A stretch of DNA of 64,000 nt from Balamuthia mandrillaris (GCA_031835245.1 JAVKOQ010000019.1:141501-205500), one strand, 5' to 3'. Positions 44,447-56,466 are shown, counted from the stretch's first letter. Numbers and translations are program-made. Notes: a model not told the origin generated them from the sequence alone.

Positions 44447-44515
44447 CGAGTAATAGAAAATGTTTGTGCGTAGAGAAAAAGTTATAAACATCAAGTTGCA
44501 TTTTGCTTCTTCGTT

Positions 44516-47308
44516 TTACTTTGTTGAGGATGATGACCTCTTCAACCCGCGTCGCCATAACCGAACAAGAGCTGTCCATATGATGGGCAACGCGCAGCGT
44601 GGATAGAAGAACCAAACCTTGCTGCGACCGCCCATCATAGCGGTTGCCCATGCCCCAACGAAGCTGTCTCCTTGCCATTTGATGACTTCGGCACCTGCAT
44701 CCAACAGAACTGGAAACCGCCGCAACAGGGCTAATATTATGTATGCTCTTTTGTCCGATGCAAAGAAAAAGAAAGATGAGTTGTTTGTTCAAACAAAAAG
44801 AGGGGAGAAAGAGAGAGGGAAGCACAAAGGAAAAGTACAATGTAAACTCCCATCCAAACTCACGAGTCCAACGAGTGTGATACATTTTCATCCTACGTTC
44901 GCTGGTGTTATTCTCGTTCAATGCTAATACCAAAGTCTCTGCAGCAATCTTAGCTGCTCTCATGCCAAAATGAACACCACCTACATAAATAATAATTAGT
45001 ATTTTAAGCCTTGTTGTACTGTTGTGCTTTGTTTTACACGTTACCTCCAGTGAGCGGATCCACTTGACCAGCAGCATCTCCAATCACCAAAAAAGCTTCG
45101 TCATAACTCTTCGGTATGCCACCAACTCGCATGGATGCAAACTGCAGATAACAAATTCCGCCAATAAAACTTAGCCAACTCAAGAAAGCCAATGGAGAAA
45201 GACAAAGAGAGAAAGAGCGCTGATGCTTACTTTGCAGGGAGTGATGACCACGTTAGGACCAAGAGCTTTTGCGATGTGAGGATCGCTCTCCAGGAAACGT
45301 TGATAGATGGCCTGTAACTTGGATGGTTTTGGATTCTGCCATGCTCCATCACAAGGAATAAAATAACAGCACAAGTTCAAAAAGTCTTCTAGTTCATGAA
45401 AAACTGTTGCAAAAGGTATAGCAAGAAAAGGGGTAAGTTTGTGAGAAGTAAATCTGGAACAGCAGACAAGATGTGAATAAGCATATCATAAATATTACCA
45501 ACAAAGAAACCAGGAAGAAGACTTCGATTGTAGAATACCACATGATCAGCATCAGCTGGAAAAGAGTGTGTTCCAGCCTAAAGGCAAATAAGTGTAAGAG
45601 CTCTGCAACGGATAGAAAGATAGAAACTAAGAAACCTTAGCAAACGAACGACAACAGTAAGTATCGGGTGGGCTGGTAACAACGCCTAAACTGCGAGCGA
45701 TCAGTGAGTCAGCTCCATCCGCTGCTACCAGCGTTCGAGCATGAAAATGATCTGAATTCCAAAAGTATAAGAACTGAGGATAGAAAAAGCGAAAAGGAGA
45801 AAGAAGACAAACGATATTGGTCGTCTTGTTCTTGGTTGGCAACATTAATTCGCCACCGTTTATGCTTTGTGTCATACGCCACGCCCTATTTTAAACGTTT
45901 GCAGGTTAATGAGTAAATGCCCAAGAAGACAGAAAATAGCAATGGAAAAGCAAAAGCAGAACAAGAAACGACAAGACAGCAAGAAAGAAAGAGAAAGAAA
46001 GAACAAAAACAAGAAAGAGAAGATAAGCGTTACCGAGACTTCAACGCCATCCAACAAAGTGGCACCAGCACCTTCCGCAGCGAACGCTAGTCTCTCATCT
46101 AGAATGATCCGTTGCACCGACAACAGCCGCTCTCCTGTTGTTAGCTTTCCGATGAAGCTTTTGCCGCCTGGACTTACGAAACCTCCTGAACTTCCCTTTA
46201 TATATTGTAAGAAGAACAGTAAAAAGACTGAAAAATGAAGAAAAGAAGAAGAAGAAAAGGAAGGAGAAGAAGAAGAAGACGAAGACGAAGGAGAAGAAGA
46301 AGCACGCATAAGACTAAAAGAAGAAGAACAGGAACAAGAACAAGAAGAAAAATGAGAAGAGGAAGAACTAACCCATCTGCACTCCTTCTCAGCAATGAGC
46401 AAAGGCAAGACGGCCATATCCTCCAGGATGGCCTGGGCCATGGGCGTGATGACATCGCCGCAGACCTTGTCGTGTGGGTACCTCTTCCTCTCCAGCAGCA
46501 GCACCCGCTTCCCCGCTTTGGCCGCGTAATAGGCACAGGTGGAGCCCGCCGGTCCTCCGCCAACTATACAGACGTCATACAGCTCTTCTGCTTCTTCGCT
46601 TTCTTCTCTCTCTTCTTCTCTTTCTTTTTGTTGCAACAAGCGTTTCGTTTGGTTTCGGCGACGACGATGGCAGTAGGAGTGAAGGAAGTAGCAAGAGAGG
46701 AGGAAGAGAACGCCACCTCCGCTGCAGAGCACGAGCAGGAGGAGGAGCCGCTTGTTGGTGGTGGCTCGTTGGTAGCGGTTGAGAAAGAACCGTCGAAGCA
46801 AAGAACGTAGCGAAAACGTTGCGAAAGAAGAAGAAGGAAGAGAAGTTCTGGTGGCATGAATGGACAAAGAAGAAGAAGAAGAGGATGACGAGGGAAGGGG
46901 TGAAGGAAGAGAGAGTGAAGGAGCTGTTGTTGACTGAGCCATACGAAGAGGGGAAGAAGCAGAGGTCGGAGCAAGGGGCGAAGGAGGAGAAGGAGAAGGA
47001 GAAGAACGCCGAAACCATCGAGCGAACCATTGTGGTGTTTCTGATGAAGAAGCAGAAGAAGAGTGGCCGCTTCTTTGGAAGCGAGAAAAATGAGAGGAAG
47101 AACGAATAGCGGGTCGTTGCAAAGAACGGGCAGGGCTGTCCTTTTTGTTACGGTCGCTCAGCGTGGAGTTTCTTCTTCTTTGAGCGTATTGCGCGAGGCG
47201 AGCGGCCCGCGAGGGTGCCACGCGAGAGGAGGAAGGCCCCTCCATTCTTGGTCTCTCTCCTCTTCGATCTCTTCTTCTTTTATCAATCTGAAAGGGACCA
47301 ATCAGCAT
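44516..47308 (-). CDS. FAD-dependent geranylgeranyl-reductase-type oxidoreductase, membrane anchored
   Basis: A flavoprotein of the geranylgeranyl reductase/PHBH-like group, which reduces or oxidises hydrophobic substrates. Long basic Ser-rich N-terminus, then one hydrophobic segment (LLLLLVLCSGGGVLFLLSCY, about 46680-46740). The FAD Rossmann motif is DVCIVGGGPAGSTCAYYAAK, then LLERKRYPHDKVCGD. Middle exons have LLSVQRIILDERLAFAAEGA and TLVAADGADSLIARSLGV. Near the end come FLVIGDAAGQVDPLTG and GGVHFGMRAAKIAAETL, the second FAD-binding motif joined across an intron (about 44982-45046). Last exon: AEVIKWQGDSFVGAWATAMM. ATG at 47308 or 47245 can start it. The substrate is unknown; isoprenoid or lipid is likely. 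It sits between RasGEF copies B and C. Confidence 0.82.
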
Positions 47309-47341
47309 TCAAACAACAGCATTTGAATATTCGATCTAATC

Positions 47342-47367
47342 GTCTACAAAAATTAAAAATTGTAGAC
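47342..47367. promoter_or_regulatory. Inverted repeat in divergent promoter
   Basis: GTCTACAA (47342-47349) and TTGTAGAC (47360-47367) are perfect inverted arms separated by 10 A/T bases. They lie between the flavoenzyme start and the small plus-strand gene. They contain the TTGTAGACA motif seen near other genes. Confidence 0.45.
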
Positions 47368-47468
47368 AAATAAGGACAAAACGCGGTCAATTAGTGCAGA
47401 ACCTCTTATAGCATTACTTCGTTTGAAGAAAAAGACGAAAAGGAGAAAGAAAAGGGAGAAGGGGTGTG

Positions 47469-47903
47469 ATGTTTAGTCTCAAAGAACTGCACCATCTCAA
47501 AGCCACCAGCGACGGCGCCACTGAGCGCGTGTCCTCCGATGAAACCGGGCAGTTGGAGGCCACGGCAACCACAGGAATTTGCAGGGCCGTCCTTGAACTG
47601 GATAGCTCTGGAGGCCTTCCTGCCAAAGCCCACTTTGTCTTCCACAAAGAGAACGCTCCCTGGAGAGCGCTCGAAGGCCTCAGCATTGACTCTGTATGGG
47701 TTTCTATTTGTCCTTTTGATAAACTGTTGCTGAAATGCTGATTATGTTTTTCTGAAACAACAAAATAGAAAGCTATAGACAGAACCAATGAAGTCAAGGT
47801 GGAAATCAAGGAAGGGGTCCTGCACTTGACGTTTACACAGGCCGGCATTCAACAACACTTTAAAAACGGAGCCACCCTTCAACTCATAGAACATTATCTT
47901 TGA
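47469..47903 (+). CDS. Hypothetical small protein, two exons
   Basis: Not recognised. Exon 1 runs from ATG 47469 (MFSLKELHHLKATSDGATER) to a GTATGG donor at about 47694. After a roughly 76-bp intron ending CAAAATAG, exon 2 reads KAIDRTNEVKVEIKEGVLHL and ends ATLQLIEHYL before the stop at 47901-47903. The total of about 120 residues has alternating beta-like patterns and a clean phase match, which supports a real gene. The opposite strand is also open here but lacks coherent splicing. Its promoter is shared with the flavoenzyme. Confidence 0.5.
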
Positions 47904-47952
47904 AAGGATTATACCATTTTTAAGGTTCAAATACAAAAAACAAAAAGCAAAC

Positions 47953-48061
47953 GTGGGAGAGGCGGGAAAAAGTATCCTCTGCCATCCTTGAACCTCCTTC
48001 ATTACTATCTCTAACCCTCACAACCTGCCCATCCCTCCTCTCATCCCATTCCATTCTTGAA
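47953..48061 (-). pseudogene. Relic of a RasGEF-V4R 3' exon
   Basis: About 107 bp closely resemble the last coding segment of copy C (48541-48650), in the same orientation, with scattered substitutions. GCCATCCTTGAACCTCCT is shared exactly. The relic has an in-frame stop (TGA after GMG) and a shifted frame, so it is non-functional. It lies about 480 bp beyond the copy C stop. Confidence 0.75.
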
Positions 48062-48536
48062 CGGGAACTGGTCCCTGTCATCACATACCGTATGGATCAC
48101 TAGAGCATTGAGTGGGTTACTGTTGCAAAAGACAACGTATTTGGGCATGGAAGTGAGAAGCTGGGAGGATTTCTTCCGGTTGACTCCTTCACAAGCTTCA
48201 TCCGGCTTTCCCTTTTGCACGGTTGGTGGGTGGGAGGACCCTGTCGCCCGATGAGCTGCCATGTTGCCAAAGCGGACATTTATGGGCGGCAACAAACGAC
48301 TGCAGAGGGGATGATTTCAAAACAATGGTGTCCATGGTGTGATGATGAAAACGACTTGGGAAGAAACCAAACTCATGGGAGACCCGCTTCATTACAACGG
48401 ATGACAAAAAAGAGGCAACATTCTTGCATGTTTGTGATATGTTGATACAAAAAAAATTCGAAAACAAAAACAAAATAAAAAGCAAAAAAAAAAAAAACAG
48501 GCAAAAGCATTCCCTTCTTCCTCAGGCAGCAGCAGG
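48062..48536. other. Intergenic, unidentified open frames
   Basis: A minus-strand frame (about 48053-48295) has no family resemblance and no matching splice signals. I see nothing else supportable. It ends with an A-rich run (48470-48497) after copy C. Confidence 0.4.
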
Positions 48537-51500
48537 TTACTTGCGGAAGAGACGGGAGAAGTAGCCTCTGCCATCCTTGAACCTCCTCATCACGATCTCC
48601 AAACCCCGCAACCTGCCCACCTCCTCCTCTCTCCCCTTCTCCTTCAAGTACCTCATCACGTGAGCAAACATCAGCTCCGCCGGAGCCACCAGGAACTCGC
48701 ATGTCTCGTGTCCGCATGCCACGCAGCTCACCTCCACTGTTCCCAGTTGCACTGCAGATGATTCTTCCCCATCTTCTTTGCCTTTATCATGTTTAGGCTC
48801 CGAAGAGCAAGAATGAATGCATTCCTCCAGGAAGCTGTTGATGTAACCGCAGTTGAGGATGCATACCGGAGAGGATTGCACGTGTTGTTGTCGCAGTTGT
48901 TTCAACGTCTTGATGGTGCTGCTCTTGTCTTTGTCTTGTTGCGAACGTTGATCGTAGAATTGTTGAAGCGCTTTGTTCCATTGGTCCTTAACATAAACCG
49001 ATGCTTCGAAGCTATCTTTGACTGTGTACCTGTTTTATAAGGTTCTCAGCATAATCCATTAAAGGCAGAAACGGACTAAAGGAATACTTACCGAAGGAAA
49101 AAGTGTTTGAAGCGGTTCTTGGGATCATAGTTCAGCAGCGACAGGGAAGAAAGAATGTTGAGCTTGCCCCATCCCACATGACGAAGGATCTCTGGCAGGT
49201 TGAACACTTTTTGCAGGAATTGCTCTTCCTTTGACCTGCATTTAAGTTTATATTAAGTCCATTCGTTCTCTTCTGTTTTTCCAACAAAAAAAATGAGAAG
49301 AGGAAGAAAGGCAACGTACGTAGGCATGGAAGAAGGAACGATTTGTCCAGTGGCATGAGTGAAGAAAGCAAAGTCACTGATGGCAAAGCACTTTCCAAAG
49401 TCGTACAAAAAGTTGGTGGCAAACGAGCGAGCCACTGCTTCCTTGTCCTCCTTTTTTTCTCCTTCCGTTGTGCTAGACGGATGGTCGTCCTCCTCATCTC
49501 GTTGAGCCATTAAGGAAGAGACCACCTCATAAAACGTCGTTGACAATGTATCCGCCCTCAAGAATACGCACCTCTCTTCTCCTCCTCCTGAGGTCTCCAA
49601 AGCCACTTTGCCTTTGCCAGGGCTGCACACAAAATTACTGAAGAGTTTAGAGAAGGCCGCCGTACGATTTGCTTTGACCTGTTCTTGGAGAGCCAAGTCT
49701 TCTTTGGTGGTGGTGGAGATGAGCTCCGCATTGTCCAATTTGGACTCCAGCTTGCCTGGGAGTTTCTTCCTTCCTGTTACTTGGAACTTGATAGGCTTCT
49801 TGTTCTTGTCCTTCTCTTTTCCCTCTTTCTTGGTTGAAACTTTGGGAGAAGTGATGCTGGCCGCCGCTGCAGAAGCAGAGAGATCCGAGGCAAGAATGGC
49901 TTTGGTGGAGGAGATAAAGGCTTCCTTAGTGTCCATAAACTTGTACTGCACCACTTGATCGCTTCTGTCAGGCATTCCATTGCGTTTATAGTACTCTTTG
50001 ATTGCACTCTTCAAGCGTTGAGGGCGCGTGACTAAGAACACACAGTGAGAGTCTCCTTTTGCTTTGCAACACACTTCCACGCTGCTGTACTCCATACCAA
50101 AAGCAGCGGAGGTCCAGCCCGCAGCGAAGCCACAGACATTGTGACAGACCGAAGTGGCATTCACGGTTACACTGCTGCTACTGCCTCCTTTCTTATTGCC
50201 ACGAAGAATGTCGGGGTTCATTTTGGGAGGGTGTTGGCGGCTTTTTATCCAGGAGTCGGACTCGAAGCAAAAGGTGAGGGCTCCTTCGGAGTACATGTCG
50301 TTGGGGTTAATCTCTCTGTTAGTGCCGTCGTCCTTTTGGTTGACCTCCGAGTTGGATCTACCCGAATAGCTATTCAAGCACAGAAAAAAGTGGATAGCAT
50401 TAATAAACCAAATCAGGATAAAAGCGTAATCAACAGGATAGGAGCCATACACGAAGTGGATAACACCCATAGACCAAGCGTCTAAACCACTAGCCCCGGT
50501 GACTTTCATAGAAGCCTTACAATCGCCCATTCCACTCACATATCCAAAGTCATACAACAACTTGGCTGTCACTTCTTCCGTATAATCCTCAAATACGCTA
50601 TCGTCATGACCCGTTGTAACAGAGGAAGAAGCTGCGGCGGCGGCTCCTTCTCCACCGCCGCTACTGGAGGCAGTGAACCCAAAGCCAGTTAGCATGGCTT
50701 GTGTTTGTTGACGTTGAGAAGCCGTTTGGAGTTGTTTCTTTGGTATGCCAAAGAAGCCAAAGTTGTCACGAAGGCTAGTGAAAAAGTCAACAGAGATGGC
50801 TGTTGCTCGGACTAAGATCAATCGGTCTTTGTTGGCTTCTTCGGCAATGCGACTGTCGGGAAAGTTCCAGGTCTTCATGTCTATGGAAATGGTTCCTGTA
50901 TTTTAGTTTAGTTTGTTTTCTTGTTTGTTAGTATCTAGTTCGGACAACAAGAGTTTCAAAAGAAACGTAGCAAAAGAAAAGAATAGAAAAGCATACCATT
51001 TGCTACAGAATGAACGCAGTTCGCAAAGTATTGGTCCACGGTTTGCTCTGCTCTGTACAGAGAAGGCACCATTACGGGAGGCAGTCCTTTCAAGCAGCGG
51101 ACCACCATCTTCTCTTTCGCCAGAGCTTCTCCATCCAACACCAGTTTCTTTCTCTGTTTCTTGGGTCCTTTCTTCTTCTTCGCCAACATTTGTTTCTTGT
51201 CAGTGGTACCATTCTTTAGTGTGGATAGCTGTTGTTGTTTTCTGGTTTTGACGCCTTTGTCAGAGGAACCCTCATCATCGGAATAACCATCGAAGCTAGT
51301 CAGGTCTTCATGAGTTCCTTCTTGAGCATCGGCCATGGAGCCGTCCAATGGAGTGGAAGACGTGGCAGCTGGACTGTCACTCCATGAGTAGGAATCACTT
51401 GACTCCTCATCATCCTTGATTACGTCTCTGCGTTCAAAGAAAGAAATGCATAAATAACCAATCCTATCCCATAAGAACAACTCAAGAAAAATAACTTACT

Positions 51501-51921
51501 CAATGGCATCGTTGGTCCAAAGACTGGGTTGAGCTTTCAATGAGAGCATATACAATGCATCCTACAAGGTGTGCATGCATTAGTTTGAAGTTGTTCAAAG
51601 GAGGAAGAAGAGAAAGACTAAAAAGAACCTCATCATCGATATAATGCATATTGCAAAGAAAGGTTTGAGTGTCTTTATGGCGAGGCAAGTCATAGGGCTG
51701 ACTTTGGCATTCCCTCACGGCCTGTAGGCACTGGTAGAGCATGGTCATGTATTCAAAGTTGATCATGCCGTGGCGGTTGTACGGTTTGTTGCCATCGTGG
51801 ATGAATGTACAATCCCTCAGAAACAGCGCTAATAGCGTTATCATTGTTAGTGCTTTGTCAAAAGGAGAAAGAAGCAAATGCTATACACGAAAAAGCCATA
51901 ATACGAGAGGTAGCGAGGAAG

Positions 51922-51970
<49 letters not shown>

Positions 51971-53333
51971 AACAAACCGAAATAGGGAAGTTTAGGCAAA
52001 GGGCGCTTCTTGAACTCTTGGAAATAATTGCTGAAGTTCTGTTGGTTGGACAACATTTCTTCCATGCTTCTAAAACTTGTCATTTCTTTTTCTGGCAGGG
52101 CCTATGTTACACAGATATCTACTGTTACTAGTGCTCAAAATAAAAAGGACCAAGGGAGGGAAAAAAGAGAAGCACAGAAGCAGAACGAGAACGAGAGAAT
52201 ACAGACAAGGGAAGTTCAAAGAGAGAAGACGCAAGAGAAGGGAGAAGAGACGACAAGGAAAACGAACCGCCCAAGCATCTTTCAGTCTTCGAATGGTGCT
52301 GTTGTTGAGGGCTGACATGATGGTGAGCAACGAGTTGAAGTTGTTTAGTTGAAGGAAGCAGTAGGCCAATCGAATGAACTTCCTCAACACGATCATCTGC
52401 TCCTTCCTCCTCGTCATAAGGATCTCTGTCACCACCCAATAGCTCATCTGTATTGGACAAAGAGAAAGAGTTAAGAGAAAGAAAAAGAGCACGCAGACGA
52501 GAAGCAAAGGCCATGCAGCAAACCTCGTTGAAACGAGCAATGTAAGCAGTGATGTTGGGAGCCAAGGTCTGACGTTGCGAAGCATGCCACACATGGTGCA
52601 AGAACTCCCCACACTTGACCCGGCTGAACAGCTCAAAGTCCAACATGGTTATCTCTCTGGCCAACAGGTTGCTGCTCACCTCCAAAAAGTCACCTCCTGC
52701 GGCCGAGCTCGTTGTTCCTTTTCCCAACTGCGTGGCGAAGGAACATCTCTTCAAGCGTACTTTACAGGCGGAGTCGTCCTCGTCGTCCGCCAAGTCTTCT
52801 TTCGTCCCTTCCTTCGCTTCTTGTTTGTCGACAGATTGGAGACCTGGTTTGGCCTCCTTCTCTGGTCTTTGTTGTTTATTTGCAATCTGTGAAGCAGAAG
52901 CGGAAGAAGGGGCAATAAAAGAGGAAGAAGGGGACGAGGTGGAAGAGGAAGAAGTGTCCGGCGATGAAGTGGCTTTGAGGAACAAGAGTTTGAACTGGTT
53001 GAGCGCATCGGGGCGACGATCCTTCATGGCGTGAAGCAACATGTTGATGTTGGCTTTGCTGAAGTCTTCCGGGTGTAGCTGATACCAAAACTTGAGAAAC
53101 TCAAACATTCTATTTTTTTAAAAAAAAAACCAATATACAAAAGTTAAGTAAACAAGAAAGAAATGAAATAGGAATGAAATAAATGAATGTTGAAAAAAAA
53201 AAAGTGAAGAAAATAATACCTTTCGACGTTATACTTGCGGTTTCCTTGTTGTTCGTTGTTACAAGCCATCTCAAACGTTGAACAACCCAAAAAAAAAAGT
53301 TAAAGAAAAAAACAAGGCTTGGGTAACACAAAC

Positions 53334-53371
<38 letters not shown>

Positions 53372-53717
53372 CGAAAAGGTTAAAAAAGATATTGGTTGAC
53401 CCAAATCTGGAACAGGTCGGCATCCTCATGAAGAAAATGGTGGTACGAAAACAGGAACGCTTTCATGTTATCTGTTGTTTTTTTTTTGTTCAACAGATGA
53501 GACAACAACACACGATCGCGAAAAGAAAATATATTGTTAGTTACTCACACCTCTCTCTTTTGTAGCAACATCCACACAAAAAACAAAAAAAATGAAAGAA
53601 CAAAAAAAAAAACGGAAGGAAGGGGCTCGCGTTACCGTCATCTTTTGTGAAGACAATATTCTTGGCCAAACTCTCAAAGGCCTGTTTCTTCCCTATCATG
53701 AGCTCCGCTTCCGCCAT
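48537..53717 (-). CDS. RasGEF with two V4R domains, copy C (inverted)
   Basis: Third paralogue, on the opposite strand. Exon 1 is MAEAELMIGKKQAFESLAKN (start 53717). The RasGEF-N segment MFEFLKFWYQLHPEDF and the CDC25 domain (FNSLLTIMSALNNSTIRRLK, FLRDCTFIHDGNKP) are intact. Its linker is longer and Ser/Pro-rich (about 52760-52990). V4R-1 has CHNVCGFAAGWTSAAFG and EVCCKAKGDSHC. V4R-2 has VCILNCGYINSFLEEC and EVSCVACGHETC, ending GRGYFSRLFRK. It is more diverged from A and B than they are from each other. An (AG)n tract (51928-51967) lies in one intron. No inactivating change is visible. Confidence 0.85.
53277..53391 (-). other. AT-AC U12-type intron in RasGEF copy C
   Basis: On the minus strand the donor is ATATCTTTTT after AACCA, and the intron ends TTCAAC before GTTTGAGATGG. 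TTCTTTAAC, about 23 bp before the end, is one base from the U12 branch consensus. The joined frame is NQFEMACNNEQQGNRKYNVE. It contains an (AG)n tract on the plus strand. Confidence 0.75.
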
Positions 53718-54468
53718 TTTTTTTTTTTTGGTTCTTGTTTCTCTCTCGTTTTTTGTTTGTTGGACAGATATCCGGGGGCGAGATACGAAGGAGAGAGTCC
53801 ACACACACGCTCACCAAGCACACACACACACAAAAATACAAGTTGGGTTGTGCCCGAGCTCCTCTCTCTGTCTCTCTCTGTTATTATTTTAAAAAAAAAA
53901 ACCAAAAATGTGGAAGCCGGAAAACCTGTCCCGCTTTTTCAAAAGGGGGTGCAGACCGACCGACCACAAACGGAACCGCCCATGCTAATTGACGCCCAAC
54001 ACGGCAGATGAATGCTGTTCGACGGTTGCGCAAAAACGGCCAAGGAAATCTGTTGACGGGGGGGGGGGCGATCTGCGCAAGGAAGGAAATAAAAGGTATG
54101 CGGAAATGTAACAACAACGAGATAGCGTTCCATCACTCCTTTTTTAATAAATTACGAGCCTTCGATCGCATTCATTTGTAGACATTTTTCGCAGAAGCGA
54201 TGGACTGTTGCATGGGAACCAAAGATTTAAGGGAGTTTACTTTTTTGCAGACATGTTAATGAATTAATTGGTTCCAATTTATTGCGGACATATGTCCGCA
54301 GAATACCGTGAAATGAAGTTGACGTGGCGTATACACGAGTTTGGTAAATTAACAGTTTGATTTTGCTAAAAAAAGGGTTCATGCAACCTAAAGCAAAGGT
54401 GACGGTTTACAAAAGAGAAACAATATACTTGCTGTGGGTGACAATAGTGTGTTCAGTCGGGACACAAG
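53718..54468. other. Divergent intergenic region with an 18-bp palindrome
   Basis: Holds the promoters of copy C and the second type I membrane protein. It contains a 10-base G run (54059-54068), TTGTAGACA (54176-54184) and the palindrome TGCGGACATATGTCCGCA (54283-54300) in AT-rich surroundings. Confidence 0.6.
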
Positions 54469-56422
54469 ATGCCCCCAACCACCCAGCTCCGGTTGGGTCT
54501 GGTCGTTTGGCTATGCCTTGTTGTTGTTGGTGGGTTGTGCTCCACCAGTTCTTCGAATGTGAACGCTAAAACGACATTCATCTTTTAAAGGGGTTGTGGA
54601 CGCGGAGGTCTTTGAGTTGAACATAGAAACGAAATTCAGGGATTGTGGAGGACCTCCGAGTAACCCTAAGGTCTATAAGCCCGCCAGGGATTTCCAGTGC
54701 AACTACGACAGCGGTAAAAACAGTGTATTTTGGGGAAATGACAAGGATGGCAAAAGTGGCGTACGGTTTACGCCTTCGTACGTTGGCCCCACTCTCCCCC
54801 GCCTCTCTCCTCGCTTCCTTCTCTCCTTCTTCCTTTCCAGTCTCTCTCTCTCTCTCTCCCTCTCTCTCTCACTGGTTCTTTTAAAAAACAATAGCACCGT
54901 AAGAGCCAAAAGTCAACACCAAGTTCTTCTTGGAGAACTCACCCACTTCAACAACGTGGTTCAGACCTCAGAACTGAGCAAAGATTGCCCCGGCTCAGTT
55001 TACCTGGAGCTCAATATCACAGGCAAAGTATATGACGACCGCAACACCCTTATCACCACCCTCCAGTTCTCTCCTCAGTTTCTGCTGCTTATCCACGAGA
55101 CTCCCAATGCTGCCTCCACGCTCTTCTTTAACAAGTGTAGGTACACCAACACCACCAACCCTACTTGGAAGAGAGGAGAACCATGCTGTCCTTATCCCAC
55201 CAAACAAAATGCTTGCTCCGATCTTCTCGTCTTCCAAGAGTCCTCCAAGGAAGACCAAGTCACCTTCCTGAGCCTCGGGGTGGAGTATCGTTTGCAGCTG
55301 TCCGGCTTCAGAACAGGGGAGGATGCAGAGAGTGGAGCCCCAGTGCAGAACTTCTACTCGGAGGAGGACCAGAACTCCTCCGCCAAGCTCGTTGGCCGGA
55401 TTGTGGCGCTCTGCGATGGGGCACCATGTGCCACGCTGGTGGGAGAGAGATTGACCAACCCGGCGGCCAACGTGTTGGTGGCTTTCGGCGTGTCGGAGGA
55501 AAACCCCGACAATGCCGTGCCTGACCACTCGGTGGTTCCCGTGGTTGTAAAGAAGAAGCAGCAGCAAGAGGACGCAAAGACGGAGATTGTGTTGAAGGAA
55601 GATAAGGCCACCACAGTGCAGTTCGTGGAGATGCGGGAGGTAGATCCGGAGGACAAGGTCGTGCGGACGTATTCCTTGTTGGAGCAGGCTTACCAACTGA
55701 GCAGCTATCCCTTGAACGACCCTCCCTCCGTCACTTTCCTGACCGCCCTGACTGCACCAACTGGTAACCCTGTTGCAAAGCCCACTCTCTCGTTCGACTT
55801 TAAGTTGTTTGCGGAGGAGGCCGTGCTCGACACCGATGTAGACAGCACTGCCAACAAAACATTTCAGGTGGATGCCAACACCTGCAAGTGGACATTCGTG
55901 GTGCAGCGTTGGCCCTTTGCCTCCGCTAACAACTTTTTGGAGCTGCGGTTGCGCGTGCTCAGCAAGGACCGAGGAGGCTTCCTCCAGGTCAACACCAGAC
56001 AACAGGAGACGGAGGATGAGGTGACCTTCCTCCTCAACACCAGGAACACGCTCGCCACGCTTTCTTTCCTTACCTATGGACTGAAGGAAGCATCAAAGAT
56101 AAGAACAGAGGCAGAGGTTAATTGGAGCAAAGAGGAAGTGGGAGAAGGAGAGGAAGAAGAGGGAGCACTTTCCTTTATCCTTCGCTTCAAGGCCTTCCAG
56201 ACCTCGCTTTTGTACGATCCGATGCTGTCGGTGGCGCTGGGCAAGACGGAGGAGGAGGACGGCGGAGAGGGCATGAAGGACCTGTACTGGCAGATCGCTG
56301 TTGGGCTTGTGGGAGGTATCTTTTTGTTGGTGGCGATGGTCGTGTTGGCCGTTTTCTTGTACCGAAAGCACCAGAGGGTAAAGTGGAGGAGGACCGAAAG
56401 CAACCTCACCGTCAACTTTTGA
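54469..56422 (+). CDS. Type I membrane protein with TVNF C-terminus, second copy
   Basis: Paralogue of the gene at 21026. The start at 54469 gives MPPTTQLRLGLVVWLCLVVV, a signal peptide. A 61-bp intron (54530-54590, G/GTGGGT to AAAG) joins it in frame to VVDAEVFELNIETKFRDCGG. A second intron (about 54777-54893) joins FTPS to TVRAKSQHQV. The ectodomain has sequons (NIT, NTT, NKT) and a few Cys. YDPMLSVALGKTEEEDGGEG matches YDPDLSILFGEE of the first copy. The transmembrane segment (about 56290-56360) ends FLYRKHQR and the tail RRTESNLTVNF shares the last four residues with copy one. Function unknown; a recycling or adhesion receptor is only one possibility. Confidence 0.75.
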
Positions 56423-56466
56423 GCCTATCGAAGAAGCAGAGCTCGAGCGTGTGCGTTACCAAGTTA

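Noticed and set aside
47406-47645. Minus-strand ORF with DKVGFGRKASRAIQFKDGPA
   Set aside because: The plus strand gives a phase-consistent two-exon protein here; the minus frame has no continuing exon.
54357-54569. Plus ORF ILLKKGFMQPKAKVTVYK... before the second membrane protein
   Set aside because: Different frame from the signal peptide at 54469, which joins by a 61-bp intron to the mature protein.
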